A DNA stretch of 64,000 nt from VRUE01 sp963840565. GTDB taxonomy: Bacteria; Actinomycetota; Thermoleophilia; Solirubrobacterales; 70-9. Positions 1-8,886 of the stretch are shown one piece after another. The notes under the pieces are model-generated. The model was given only the letters and a program-made list of their open reading frames with translations, did no database searches and had not been told where the DNA came from. The translations under genes and the position numbers were made by a program. Position 1 is the stretch's first letter; every line of letters starts with the position of its first letter. The DNA is taken from positions 496,001 through 560,000 of the forward strand of contig CAWIZH010000006.1 of assembly GCA_963840565.1 (NCBI GenBank). Reading direction: 5' to 3'.

Positions 1-152
1 TGCCGGCCCTGGTCGTGATGAAGCCGAAGAAGCTCAGCGGCGGCACGCCGCAGGCCAGCGTCGACTACGGCGTGCAGACGCCGCAGAGCGTCGTGCAGGC
101 GGTCCTCGACGCCAACTACCACGGCCGCGAAGTCACCTACCACCCGGACTGA
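1..152 (+). CDS. C-terminal end of an unrecognised protein (cut by window edge)
   Basis: The frame is open from base 3 and ends at TGA 150-152, leaving 49 residues that begin PALVVMKPKKLSGG and end VTYHPD. Codon use matches the neighbouring genes and the stop lies 9 nt before the pilB start, so it is probably the last part of a gene transcribed with pilB. I do not recognise the family from this fragment. Confidence 0.55.
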   Translation, partial: PALVVMKPKKLSGGTPQASVDYGVQTPQSVVQAVLDANYHGREVTYHPD

Positions 153-161
153 GGCCGGCTG

Positions 162-1986
162 ATGAGCGCCGAGAGACCTCCTTACCCGATGCACCTGCGC
201 CCGGTCCCCGACTCGGGCGGCTCCGCTGCTCCGGCAATGCCGGGCCCGGAGGCGCAGGGCACGCCGGGGCTTACCCCGCCCCAGCATCGCGGCCACTCGC
301 GCGGCTTCATCACCGACGTCCTGGTCGAGCTGGGGTACGCCTCGGCGGAGACGGTGCAGGCCGCGGTCGAGGCTTCGCGCACCGCGGGCCGGCCGCCCGA
401 GGCGCTGCTGGTAGAGCAGGGCGCGATCAGCGCCGAGCAGCTTTCGCGGGCGACGGCTGAGCGCTACGGGCTCGACCACGTCGACCTCGCCACCTACCCG
501 GTCGACGTTGCCGCGGCCGCTCTCTTCCCGGTGACGATGGCGCGCCGCTACAAGGCCGTCCCGGTCGGCTTCGTCGACCAGAAAACGCTGCTCGTCGCGG
601 CCGTCGACCCGGCCAACGTGCTTGCCGTCGACGACATCCAGATCGCCACCGGCCTCGACTGCCAGATCGCCGTTGCCGCCGAGGAAGACGTCGAGTCGCT
701 GCTGGGCCGTCTCGGCACCCTGCAGAGCGCCGCTGCCGAGGCGATCGTCGAGGAGGCGCACCGGGTCGAGGAGGTCGAAGAAGCCGAAGACGGAGGGCTC
801 GCCGAAGTCAGCGAGATGCAGGCCGGCGCCGAGGACGCGCCGGTGATCAAGCTCGTCTACAGCATCCTCGCCCAGGCGGTGGGGGAGGGGGCCTCCGACA
901 TCCACCTCGAGCCCGAAGAGGGCGAGCTGCGGATCCGCTTCCGCGTCGACGGCGTGCTGAAGGAGTCCGCCCACGTGCCGAAACGAATGATCAGCGCCGT
1001 GATCTCGCGGCTGAAGATCATGAGCGAGCTCGACATCGCCGAGAAGCGGGTGCCGCAGGACGGGCGCGTCAGCGTCTCGGTCGAGGAGCGCCGCATCGAC
1101 CTTCGCGTAACCACCCTGCCCACCTCGCGCGGCGAGGGGGCGACGATCCGCATCCTCGACGAGGGCAACGCCCAGCGCTCGCTCGACGACCTCGGCATGG
1201 ACGGCTCCGCTCGCGCCCGCTTCGAGGACGCCTTCCACCAGGCTTACGGCGCGGTCCTCGTCACCGGGCCGACCGGCTCCGGAAAGTCGACCACCCTCTA
1301 CGCCGCCCTGGCCGAGCTGAACGGAGATCGAGAAGAAGATCATCACGATCGAGGACCCGGTCGAGTTCCGCATCCCCGGCGTCAACCAGATGAACGTCAA
1401 CCGCAAGGCCGGGCTCGACTTCGCTCGCGGCCTGCGCTCGATGCTGCGCGCCGACCCCGACATCGTCATGGTCGGCGAGATCCGCGACGCCGAGACGGCG
1501 CGGATCGCGATCGAGGCCGCGCTGACCGGCCACATGATGCTGACCACGCTGCACACCAACGATGCCCCGGGGGCGATTGCCCGCCTCAACGAGATGGGGA
1601 TCGAGACCTTCCTCACCGCCTCCGCCGTCGACTGCGTCGTCGCCCAGCGCCTCGCCCGCAAGCTCTGCCCGAACTGCAAGCGGCGCACGATCGTCCCGGT
1701 CGCAGCGCTGCAAGAGGCCGGGATCAAGATCGGCACCGAGGTCGAGGCCTACGAGCCGGCCGGCTGCGGCCGCTGCAACAACAGCGGCTACAAGGGCCGG
1801 GTCGGGATCTACTCGGTGATGAGCCTGAGCGAGCGTCTGAAGGAGATGACGATCGCTCGCGCGGCGGAGACGGAAATCGCCGCCGTCGCCCGCGAAGAGG
1901 GAATGCTCACCTTGCGTGAGGACGGCGTCGTAAAGATTCGAGCCGGGGTCACAAGCCTCGAGGAGGTGCTCCGTGTCACAGCATGA
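162..1986 (+). pseudogene. pilB: PilB, type IV pilus extension ATPase (one frame break)
   Basis: PilB is the cytoplasmic hexameric ATPase that drives pilus polymerisation through PilC. Without the break it would be about 607 residues. An N-terminal MshEN/T2SSE_N-type domain lies near residues 45-190. The Walker A motif GPTGSGKST starts near residue 369. After the break come the Walker B region with IEDPVEF, the His-box LTTLHTNDAPGA and a four-cysteine zinc motif (CPNC then CGRC) typical of PilB/GspE. The frame changes at 1323-1324, where one extra G follows an AAC codon. Upstream codons run in the 162 frame and downstream codons in the frame ending at TGA 1984-1986. The pilT start overlaps the 3' end by 14 nt. 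The break may be real or a sequence error. Confidence 0.93.
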
Positions 1987-3141
1987 TTTCGACTTCTCCG
2001 AGGTGCTGCGCCGCATGGTCGAGGCGCGTGCGTCCGACGTCCACATCACGGCAGGCTTTCCGCCGGCGATCCGCGACAAGGGCAAGATCCAGCCGATGGA
2101 CGGCTTCCCGGTGCTGACCGGGCAGCAGACCCGCGACGTCGTCTACTCGATCCTCAACGACGACCAGCGCAAGCGCTTCGAGAATCACAAGCAGCTCGAC
2201 TTCGCCTACGCGATCCCCGGCGTCGCCCGCTTCCGCGTCAACTGCTTCTTCCAGCGCGGCTCGGTCAGCGCCGCCTTCCGCCTCGTGCCGCAGGACATCC
2301 CCGCCCTCGACACGCTGGGGGTGCCGCAGGTGCTGCGCGAGCTGACCGCGAAACCGCGCGGCTTCGTCCTCGTCACCGGGCCGACCGGCTCGGGCAAGAG
2401 CACGACGCTGGCGGCGATGCTCGACGTGATCAACGAAGAGCACGAGGACCACATCCTCACGATCGAGGACCCGATCGAGTTCCTGCACACGCACAAGCGC
2501 TCGATCGTCAACCAGCGCGAGATCGGCTCCGACGCCGAGGACTTCTCACTCGGCCTGCGCGCCGCCCTGCGAGAGGACCCCGACGTGATCCTGGTCGGCG
2601 AGATGCGCGACCTGGAGACGATCTCCACGGCGCTGACCGCGGCCGAGACCGGCCACCTCGTCTTCGCCACCCTGCACACCCAGTCCACCGCGCAGACGGT
2701 CGACCGGATCATCGACGTCTTCCCGCCCGAGCAGCAGGGGCAGGTGCGGACGCAGCTCTCGATCGCCCTGCAGGGGATCGTCACCCAGCAGCTACTGCCG
2801 ACCTCCGATGGCCGCGGCCGCGTCGTCGCCACCGAGGTGCTGGTGCCGACGCCGGCGATCCGCAACCTGATCCGCGAGGGCAAGACCCACCAGATCTACG
2901 CCGCCCTGCAGACCTCGGGCGCGGTCGGGATGCAGACGATGGACGCCGACCTGGCGCGCCTCGTGCGCTCGGGGAAGATCACCCGCTCTCTGGCCGAGCA
3001 GCGCGCAGCGTGCCCGAGGAGCTCACCCGCCTGCTGGGCGGAGCGCCGGCGGCTCCGGCGGCGATGCCGGCCGCGGTTGCCGCTTCGGCCGATGGCGCCG
3101 CGCCGCCCACGGCGACTCCTGTCTACAACGGGGGGGCGTAG
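1973..3141 (+). pseudogene. pilT: PilT, type IV pilus retraction ATPase (frame break near C terminus)
   Basis: PilT powers pilus retraction (twitching). The GTG start lies inside the pilB tail. Walker A GPTGSGKST is near residue 136, followed by IEDPIEF, the His-box ATLHTQSTAQT and the PilT-specific AIRNLIREGK motif, so all functional motifs precede the break. Near 3005-3009 one base is missing. With it restored the protein continues with VPEELTRLLGG and an Ala/Pro-rich tail to TAG 3139-3141, giving about 389 residues, the normal PilT length plus a short tail. As given, the upstream frame instead runs on to 3271 through out-of-frame sequence inside pilC. pilC starts 6 nt after the corrected stop. 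Confidence 0.93.
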
Positions 3142-3147
3142 CGGGCA

Positions 3148-4395
3148 ATGGCTGCCGCAGCGACAACGTTCTCCTTCCGCGCCATGGACCTGGCCGGGAC
3201 GACCTCGACTGGGGAGGTCGACGCCGAGTCCAAGGCCTCGGTCACCGAGCAGCTGCGCCAGCGCGGCCTGATCGTCCTCGACGTCAGCGAGAAGAACGAG
3301 CCGTTTGCGATCGAGGACATCTTCAAGCGCTGGCAGGGCGTCGACATGCGCGAACTGGCGATCTTCTCGCGCCAGTTCGCCACCCTGATCGCCTCCGGGA
3401 TGCCGATGCTGCGCACCCTGCAGACCCTCGAGGATCAGACCCAGGACGAACAGATCAAGGCCGCGGTTGCGGGAATCCGCGGCGACGTCGAGGCCGGTAG
3501 CAGCCTCGAGGCGGCGATGGAGCGCTACCCCAAGGTCTTCGACCGCCTCTTCCGGGCCATGGTCCGCTCCGGCGAGCAGTCCGGCCGCCTCGACGAGGCG
3601 ATGGACCGAATCGCCTTCCAGGTCGAGAAGGCCGACGGGCTGCGGCGCCAGGTCAAATCGGCGCTGATGTACCCGTCGCTGGTCTTCGGCTTCGCGACCG
3701 TGGTGCTGATTGCGATCGTGGCCTTCGTGATCCCGACTTTCGTCGGCATCTTCGAAGAACTCGCCGAAGAACATCCCGAAGAAGCCACCGGCTTGCCGAT
3801 ACCGACCCAGATCTGCGTCGACGCCTCCAACGTCCTCACCGGCTACTGGTACATCCTGATTCCGGGGCTCGTGCTCGCCTTCGTCGCCTTCTTCAAATGG
3901 AAGAAGACCGACCGCGGGCACGAGCTTTGGGACCGCTTCAAGCTGCGCCTGCCGGCGAAGATCGGCGACGTGATCCAGAAGGTCGCACTGGCTCGCTGGT
4001 CGCGCACCTTCTCCGGCGCCGTCTCCTCCGGCGTACCGATGCTGCAGGCGATCAAGCTGACGGGAGAGACGGCGGGCAACATCGTCGTCGAGCAGGCGAT
4101 GGACGACGTCTACGCGTCGGTCAAGGGCGGTGGCTCGCTTGCCGGCCCGATCGAGGACAACCCGATCTTTCCGCCGATGGTCGGTCACATGATCGCCGTC
4201 GGTGAGGAAACCGGCCAGCTCGAGCACATGCTCTCCAAGATCGCTGACTTCTACGAGACCGAGGTCGACGCAAAGGTCAAGGCCCTGACCGCCTTGATCG
4301 AGCCGATCATGATCGTCTTCGTCGGCGGCATCGTCGGCTTCATCGTGGTCGCGATGTACCTGCCGATGTTCAGCATTTACGAACACATTCGCTGA
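3148..4395 (+). CDS. pilC: PilC, type IV pilus inner-membrane platform protein
   Basis: PilC (GspF family, 415 residues) is the polytopic platform that couples PilB and PilT to pilin addition and removal. Two T2SSF repeats are visible: one starts near residue 70 (ELAIFSRQFATLIASG), the other near residue 275 (ALARWSRTFSGAVSSG). Three membrane segments lie near residues 172-197, 230-250 and 385-410. It follows pilT directly and is intact, unlike pilB and pilT. The order pilB-pilT-pilC is a standard pilus operon core. Confidence 0.95.
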   Translation: MAAAATTFSFRAMDLAGTTSTGEVDAESKASVTEQLRQRGLIVLDVSEKNEPFAIEDIFKRWQGVDMRELAIFSRQFATLIASGMPMLRTLQTLEDQTQDEQIKAAVAGIRGDVEAGSSLEAAMERYPKVFDRLFRAMVRSGEQSGRLDEAMDRIAFQVEKADGLRRQVKSALMYPSLVFGFATVVLIAIVAFVIPTFVGIFEELAEEHPEEATGLPIPTQICVDASNVLTGYWYILIPGLVLAFVAFFKWKKTDRGHELWDRFKLRLPAKIGDVIQKVALARWSRTFSGAVSSGVPMLQAIKLTGETAGNIVVEQAMDDVYASVKGGGSLAGPIEDNPIFPPMVGHMIAVGEETGQLEHMLSKIADFYETEVDAKVKALTALIEPIMIVFVGGIVGFIVVAMYLPMFSIYEHIR

Positions 4396-4514
4396 GCCTT
4401 CTGCGAACAGATAAGTATTGATTGGTTGTCTCTATTTGGCACTTGTAAGGATTTGTTTGAGTAAGTAGGTTTTCCTCCGCACCGAGGCGGTCCCCGGACT
4501 GCGCGAGGTTGTCA

Positions 4515-7331
4515 GTGGCGGAAGACGAGAAAGCAGCGAAGAAGGAAGGCCCGGCGAGGTCCTCTTGGGCCGGGTTGCTGGAAGCAGCGGCGAAGCAATT
4601 CATCGGCGTGCTGGTCACCGCGGGCGGGCTGATCGGCTTCGTCGCCTTCTCCGGCGCGGTGATCGTGTGGTCCCGGTTCTTCGCCGCAGAGGTGCCGGCG
4701 GACCAGGCAGTCAACGTGGTCCCCCAAGAAGAACTCGTCGCGATCGGCTCGTCGCTGTTGCTGATCTTTGGCTTCTTCGGAGCGCTCGCGGTAATCGCCA
4801 TCTTCCTGATCGACCGCGGCGGCCGGGTGACGCCGGGGATGAGCCGCGGGCTCTTGCTCTTGCTCACGATCGAGGGAGTGGTGGCGATCGCGCTGGTGGA
4901 AGCCGCGCAGTGGCAGCGCACGGTCGTGGCGCTGGAGGCATTTCTGCTCGCGGTGGGAGTGATCCTTTGGTCGACGTTCTCGGGGCGGTTCACAGAGCTC
5001 GACCGAACAAGCCTGCCGGATCTCGAGAAAGACGAAAGGGACGCGGAGCAGTTGGAGGACCACGTCTTTCGCTCGTCCGACGACAAGGATCCGATTTGCT
5101 GGCGGACCTACCGGGGCGCTCTCGTGAAGTCCGTTGGGGCCGCGGTCGGAGTGGCCGGCATTGCCCTCGTCGCCGGCCGTTCCAACCTCGAGGCCTGGAT
5201 GGCAGGTTTGGCCGTCCTCGGCCTCGCCCTCGGGCTTGCCCTGATCCTCTGGACCGTCGCCTTTCACCGCGATCCAAAGCGCAAGACCGATGCCGCGAAA
5301 GCCAAGGCTCTCAAGGCTAAGGCCAGACGGGTGCGGGCCCGGGAAAATGCGCTCCTCAGCGGTGAAGTACGCGCCTCGCTCGATTTGAAACCGCGCGAGG
5401 AGAAGCCACGGAAGCCGCCGCGCTTCATGCTCGCGCAGCCGGGTATCGCTCTTGTCGCGACGATGCTCGCTCTTGCCGTTCTGGGGCCATCGCTGGCGCT
5501 TGAAAAGTGGTGGGTGGTCGCTTCGATGGGCTCGGCGATCCTCCTCGGTGCCGGGCTCTGGAGGATCGCTTCCCTCGCCGAGGCGAAATTCACCTGGTAC
5601 GGCCTCGCGATTTTCATCTCGGTTCCCCTGTTCGGAACCCTTACGTCGATGGCGCGCAACATCGAAGACCCGCAGGTCCAGCCGATGGCACTGATTCGCA
5701 ACACCGACGGCCCCGACGAAGCGATCCAGGGGATCTACGTCACCGAAGCCGACGAACGCATCTACTTCGCGACGATGGCGACGGAAGGCTGCACGAACGG
5801 CCTCTCCCCGCACAGCGGCAGGTTGCTCTGGGTGCCCAAATCGGAAGTCGTGGCGATGACGGTGGGGCCGTCGCAGGACGTCGACGACGCCGCCAAAGCA
5901 GCGCTTGAAATGTCCTACGCGTTGACGCCGGGGTTGGGCATCGCGAATGGCAGCGAGATGGGCCTCGCGGCCGCTGAAGGTGGTGGAGAAAGCGAATCGC
6001 CGGAGCTCGACAAACGGTTGGAGGGCGTCGGCGCGGCCGTGCATCCCAACTTCGGCTCGGGGCTGAGCCTTGTCCCTCCCGACGCGTCGCCGGGCGACGT
6101 CGTCACCCTGCGGATGAGCGTGCCCAATCGCGAAGGTGCCCTGGATGGGTTCGGCAAAGAACGCAACGGTAAGACGCTGCGGGTCGGCGGCATTCCCGCC
6201 GCGATCATCAGGGAAAGGGTCGACAGCGCCTCGGATGCCGAATTTGTCAAGACGACGGACGGGAAGGTGCTGACCCTCGACAAGGAAGGCGTTTACGGGC
6301 GGGGGAAGGCGGGGCGCTTCTACCTCGTCGAGAACCCTCGCTCTTTCTATGGCAGGAGGTTCGTCAAGTTGAGTAACGGCTCCGGGGCCAAAGTCGAGGG
6401 CGAAGGGGACGCCCCCAGCGGCGCCTATCTGGCGCTGCAGAACAGAGGCTACGAGGCGGCAAGCGGGCGAGTGGCGCTCTTAGAAGGGCAAGAAGTGACG
6501 CTTGAGTCGGGCGAGAAAGTCGAGCTCGAGAGCTACCTCCTGCGCCAGGGATGGCACGAAGATCACGTCAGGTTCCGGGTGCCGGACAATGCCGCATCCG
6601 GGGTGGTTTCGGTGGAGTGCAGGCAGCTCGCCGGGGAGCCGGTGCTGGATGTCGCGCGTCCGCCAACGGCACGGATCGCCGTGCGGATGCAGGCGGGCTC
6701 CGAGAACGTGTCCTTCGACAGCTCCGGCTCGCGCGGCGAAGGCAGGATCGTCTCGCGCCAGTGGAAGGTCGAAGGGCACCCTGATGGCGGTGGGACGACG
6801 GTTTCGCTGGATCTGTCGCCGCGCCTCAAGCCCTACACGGTGCGCCTCGTCGTGACCGACGAAAACCATCGCTCCGACAGCGCCCAGTTGCAGCTGGCGC
6901 GGCTGCCGGCTTCGTTGTTTCGCTTCGACCAGGAAAAACCGGAGAACGGCCTGGAAATCAGGCGCGTTGGCGAGGCCTTGGCTAGAGCGGTCGGCGTCGA
7001 ACCGCCGACGGCGATCGAGCTTGACGGGAACGCAGACGACGTCGGGCCGAGCTCCTACAACATGGGTCTCTCGATGCGCCGGGCCGAGCGGGTGCGCAGG
7101 GAGCTGCTGCCGGAAGGCTCATCGAGCGCGGGCGCGGCGATCCCGGTGCCGGTGATCCTGCGTGCCTTCGGTGAGAGCTGCCCGCTCGATCAGCACCCGG
7201 GAAGGTCTCAGGTCAACCGCCGGGTCGAACTCTTCATGCTCGGCCAGGGCGCCGCGGTTGCTCCCCGGCCCGGCTGTCACGCCGGCCGCGAAGAGAAAAG
7301 CAGCTGGCAGCTTCCGTTGCCTGTGCCGTGA
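4515..7331 (+). CDS. Large membrane protein with PKD-like and C-terminal OmpA-like domains
   Basis: The protein has about 938 residues. The start is set at GTG 4515 because GAGG at 4505-4508 lies 6 nt upstream; an in-frame TTG at 4509 directly abuts that site. About nine hydrophobic segments lie in the first 380 residues, with a charged loop (many Lys/Arg) near 255-300. The rest looks exported: an unassigned region, a PKD-like fold near 705-785 (SFDSSGSRGEGRIVSRQWKV) and an OmpA/MotB-type peptidoglycan-binding-like domain near 820-915 (IELDGNADDVGPSSYNMGLS, then NRRVELFM). It sits between pilC and the riboswitch-pilA unit, so a role in anchoring the pilus machine to the wall is an inference. 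I do not recognise a named family for the whole protein. Confidence 0.75.
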   Translation: MAEDEKAAKKEGPARSSWAGLLEAAAKQFIGVLVTAGGLIGFVAFSGAVIVWSRFFAAEVPADQAVNVVPQEELVAIGSSLLLIFGFFGALAVIAIFLIDRGGRVTPGMSRGLLLLLTIEGVVAIALVEAAQWQRTVVALEAFLLAVGVILWSTFSGRFTELDRTSLPDLEKDERDAEQLEDHVFRSSDDKDPICWRTYRGALVKSVGAAVGVAGIALVAGRSNLEAWMAGLAVLGLALGLALILWTVAFHRDPKRKTDAAKAKALKAKARRVRARENALLSGEVRASLDLKPREEKPRKPPRFMLAQPGIALVATMLALAVLGPSLALEKWWVVASMGSAILLGAGLWRIASLAEAKFTWYGLAIFISVPLFGTLTSMARNIEDPQVQPMALIRNTDGPDEAIQGIYVTEADERIYFATMATEGCTNGLSPHSGRLLWVPKSEVVAMTVGPSQDVDDAAKAALEMSYALTPGLGIANGSEMGLAAAEGGGESESPELDKRLEGVGAAVHPNFGSGLSLVPPDASPGDVVTLRMSVPNREGALDGFGKERNGKTLRVGGIPAAIIRERVDSASDAEFVKTTDGKVLTLDKEGVYGRGKAGRFYLVENPRSFYGRRFVKLSNGSGAKVEGEGDAPSGAYLALQNRGYEAASGRVALLEGQEVTLESGEKVELESYLLRQGWHEDHVRFRVPDNAASGVVSVECRQLAGEPVLDVARPPTARIAVRMQAGSENVSFDSSGSRGEGRIVSRQWKVEGHPDGGGTTVSLDLSPRLKPYTVRLVVTDENHRSDSAQLQLARLPASLFRFDQEKPENGLEIRRVGEALARAVGVEPPTAIELDGNADDVGPSSYNMGLSMRRAERVRRELLPEGSSSAGAAIPVPVILRAFGESCPLDQHPGRSQVNRRVELFMLGQGAAVAPRPGCHAGREEKSSWQLPLPVP

Positions 7332-7341
7332 TGGCTGAGGG

Positions 7342-7362
7342 ATGTGCTACAGTGACGCACAT
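7342..7362 (+). promoter_or_regulatory. Promoter and operator of the Phd-PIN toxin-antitoxin pair
   Basis: Inverted arms ATGTGC (7342-7347) and GCACAT (7357-7362) flank TACAGT (7348-7353), a good -10 box 7 nt before the ATG. The second arm overlaps the start codon. This is the layout expected for an autorepressed leaderless toxin-antitoxin transcript. Confidence 0.5.
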
Positions 7363-7642
7363 GAACCTGGTGGGCGTCAGGGAGCTACGGCAGAATCTCT
7401 CGCGCTACCTCGTCGAGGTCAAGGCGGGGGAGAGCTTCATCGTCACCGAGCGGGGTAGAGAGGTCGCGCGGCTCACGCCGTCGGGCCCCGTCGATTCGCC
7501 CATTGCCCGTCTGGCGGCCGAGCGGGGCGCGACTATGCCACGCGGGGACCTGCTTTCCAGGGTTCGCGGATCTTCCCGGCCGCCGGCCGCCGGCCCGCCA
7601 AGCCTCCAGGTCCTCGATGAAGTGCGCGAGGAGCGGCTGTAG
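7361..7642 (+). CDS. Phd/YefM-family antitoxin
   Basis: This 93-residue protein begins MNLVGVRELRQNLSRYL and continues with VKAGESFIVTERGREVARL, the canonical Phd/YefM fold. Family members neutralise a cognate toxin through a disordered C terminus and repress their own promoter by binding DNA with the N-terminal domain. The start at ATG 7361 matches the family; the frame extends upstream to 7328 but that part looks non-coding. The stop TAG overlaps the GTA codon proposed as the toxin start, so the two genes look translationally coupled. Confidence 0.88.
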   Translation: MNLVGVRELRQNLSRYLVEVKAGESFIVTERGREVARLTPSGPVDSPIARLAAERGATMPRGDLLSRVRGSSRPPAAGPPSLQVLDEVREERL

Positions 7643-8034
7643 CCGGCCGGCTCGCCTATCTGGACAGCTCTGCTTACGTGAAGCTGCCACTCCAGGAGGT
7701 CGAGCTCGAGGCCTTGCTTGCGGAGCTGGCCGAATGGGACGGCTACGTGTCGAGTGCCTTGCTCGGCGTGGAGGCGATCAGGGCATGCGAGCGCTACGGC
7801 GTGGGCTATGCGGAGGACGCCCGGACCTTCATCGTCGACCTGGCGCTGCTGCCCCTCGACGACGCCGTGCTCGAGGCGGCCGCTTCGCTTACCCCGACGC
7901 GAATGCGAAGCCTCGATGCCCTGCACTTGGCAACGGCCCTCAGCATTAAGGACGACATCGGCGCGTTCTTCACGTATGACGAGCGTCTGGCCGAGGCTGC
8001 AACGTGTCACGGACTCTCGGTGGTCCAGCCCTAG
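7639..8034 (+). CDS. PIN-domain ribonuclease toxin (VapC-like)
   Basis: VapC-type PIN toxins cleave RNA with a cluster of acidic residues. The first beta strand LAYLDSSAYVKL, carrying the first catalytic Asp, is encoded from 7651, upstream of the first conventional start (GTG 7678). A later acidic motif SLDALHLATA is also present. The frame is open from the TGA at 7618-7620 but has no ATG, GTG or TTG before 7678. GTA 7639 has GAGGAG (7628-7633) 5 nt upstream and overlaps the antitoxin TAG, so it is taken as the probable start. About 131 residues. It pairs with the antitoxin immediately upstream. Confidence 0.82.
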   Translation, partial: VAGRLAYLDSSAYVKLPLQEVELEALLAELAEWDGYVSSALLGVEAIRACERYGVGYAEDARTFIVDLALLPLDDAVLEAAASLTPTRMRSLDALHLATALSIKDDIGAFFTYDERLAEAATCHGLSVVQP

Positions 8035-8216
8035 AGTTTGCGGCCCCAAGCTTTAAGTCCGATCTAGCCTTTGAAAGGTAGGCCTCACGCGGTGAGTTGA
8101 CCGGTTATCCGGATCCCGGGCGAGAACCACGACTTTTCGCGCTACGAAACCCAAATTTCGAGGATTAAGTGTTCGGGGTGGCTGCCGATTAGGAGTGGGT
8201 GATGAATCTGCCAGTG

Positions 8217-8304
8217 CTTCGGTGCCAAAGGCAAACCCGCTGTGAAGCGGGGGCGCAAAGCCAACGGGGCTCCCATCCGGGAGCCGGCCGGGCTACCACC
8301 GGGG
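8217..8304 (+). promoter_or_regulatory. Class I cyclic di-GMP riboswitch (GEMM-I) in the pilA leader
   Basis: The aptamer signature segments are present in order: GGCAAACC (8230-8237), GCAAAGCC (8255-8262) and GGGCTACC (8290-8297). The first hairpin is CCCGCT / AGCGGG closed by the GNRA tetraloop GTGA (8242-8245), as in known GEMM-I RNAs. The second hairpin is GGCTCCC (8268-8274) with GGGAGCC (8279-8285). The closing P1 stem pairs 8217-8224 with 8297-8304. It lies 75 nt upstream of the pilA start on the same strand, so it should tune pilin expression to cyclic di-GMP. No covariance-model search was run. Confidence 0.87.
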
Positions 8305-8358
8305 TCGACAGACACCACGTGGCTGCAACGCGACGGGGCTCTGGCGAAAACAATCAGA

Positions 8359-8374
8359 AGACCATAGGAGGTCT
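8359..8374 (+). promoter_or_regulatory. pilA Shine-Dalgarno site inside a small hairpin
   Basis: AGACC (8359-8363) can pair with GGTCT (8370-8374), enclosing ATAGGA. The strong site AGGAGGT overlaps the loop and 3' arm and ends 6 nt before the pilA ATG. This could be the expression platform of the upstream riboswitch (translational control). That link is inference. Confidence 0.4.
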
Positions 8375-8378
8375 CTAA

Positions 8379-8864
8379 ATGTTTCTCCAGAATCTCCGGG
8401 CCAAGGTTGGCGCCCGGCTCAACGGCGACAGCGAGGCCGGCTTCACGCTGATCGAGCTCCTCGTCGTAATGCTCATCCTCGGCATCCTTGCCGCGATCGC
8501 ACTGCCCGCCTTCTTCAACCAGAAGAGCAAGGCTGGCGACGCGAAGGCCAAGGAGTCCGCGCATTCCGCGCAGGTCGCGATTGAGACCTATGCGACTGAC
8601 AACAACGGGCACTACACCGGGGCCGACACGACAAAGCTCATTACAATCGAGCCGACCCTCTCCAGCGCCAAAGGCCTTGCCGTCACCGGCGCGGACGGTA
8701 CCGGCAACCCCACGGACACCGCTTACCGGGTCACGGTCGAAGGATCCTCGTCAACACAGTTGTTCTCGATCGAGAACAACGGCGGCACCATGAGCTATCC
8801 CTGCACCACTAAGAAAGTCGGGGGCTGCCCCGAAGTCGCGGGCGCTGGCGACTGGGGCGGTTGA
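8379..8864 (+). CDS. pilA: PilA, major type IV pilin precursor
   Basis: The 161-residue prepilin has a 21-residue basic leader ending in Gly. It is followed by FTLIELLVVMLILGILAAIA, the class III signal and N-terminal helix with Glu at mature position 5. PilD should cleave after Gly21 and methylate Phe22. The globular part has one late cysteine pair (SYPC and GGCPE), consistent with a C-terminal disulfide loop. Expression is probably controlled by the cyclic di-GMP riboswitch upstream. A strong hairpin at 8911-8945 probably ends the transcript. Confidence 0.95.
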   Translation: MFLQNLRAKVGARLNGDSEAGFTLIELLVVMLILGILAAIALPAFFNQKSKAGDAKAKESAHSAQVAIETYATDNNGHYTGADTTKLITIEPTLSSAKGLAVTGADGTGNPTDTAYRVTVEGSSSTQLFSIENNGGTMSYPCTTKKVGGCPEVAGAGDWGG

Positions 8865-8886
8865 TCTCTAGTCCTGACGCTTAGCT

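Noticed and set aside
1320..1330. Programmed frameshift in pilB
   Set aside because: No slippery heptamer or stimulatory structure is evident and other genes nearby have similar one-base shifts.
2896..4386. Long minus-strand open frame (496 codons) across pilT and pilC
   Set aside because: It mirrors the strong codon bias of the plus-strand genes; its translation is Asp/Arg/His-rich with no family features.
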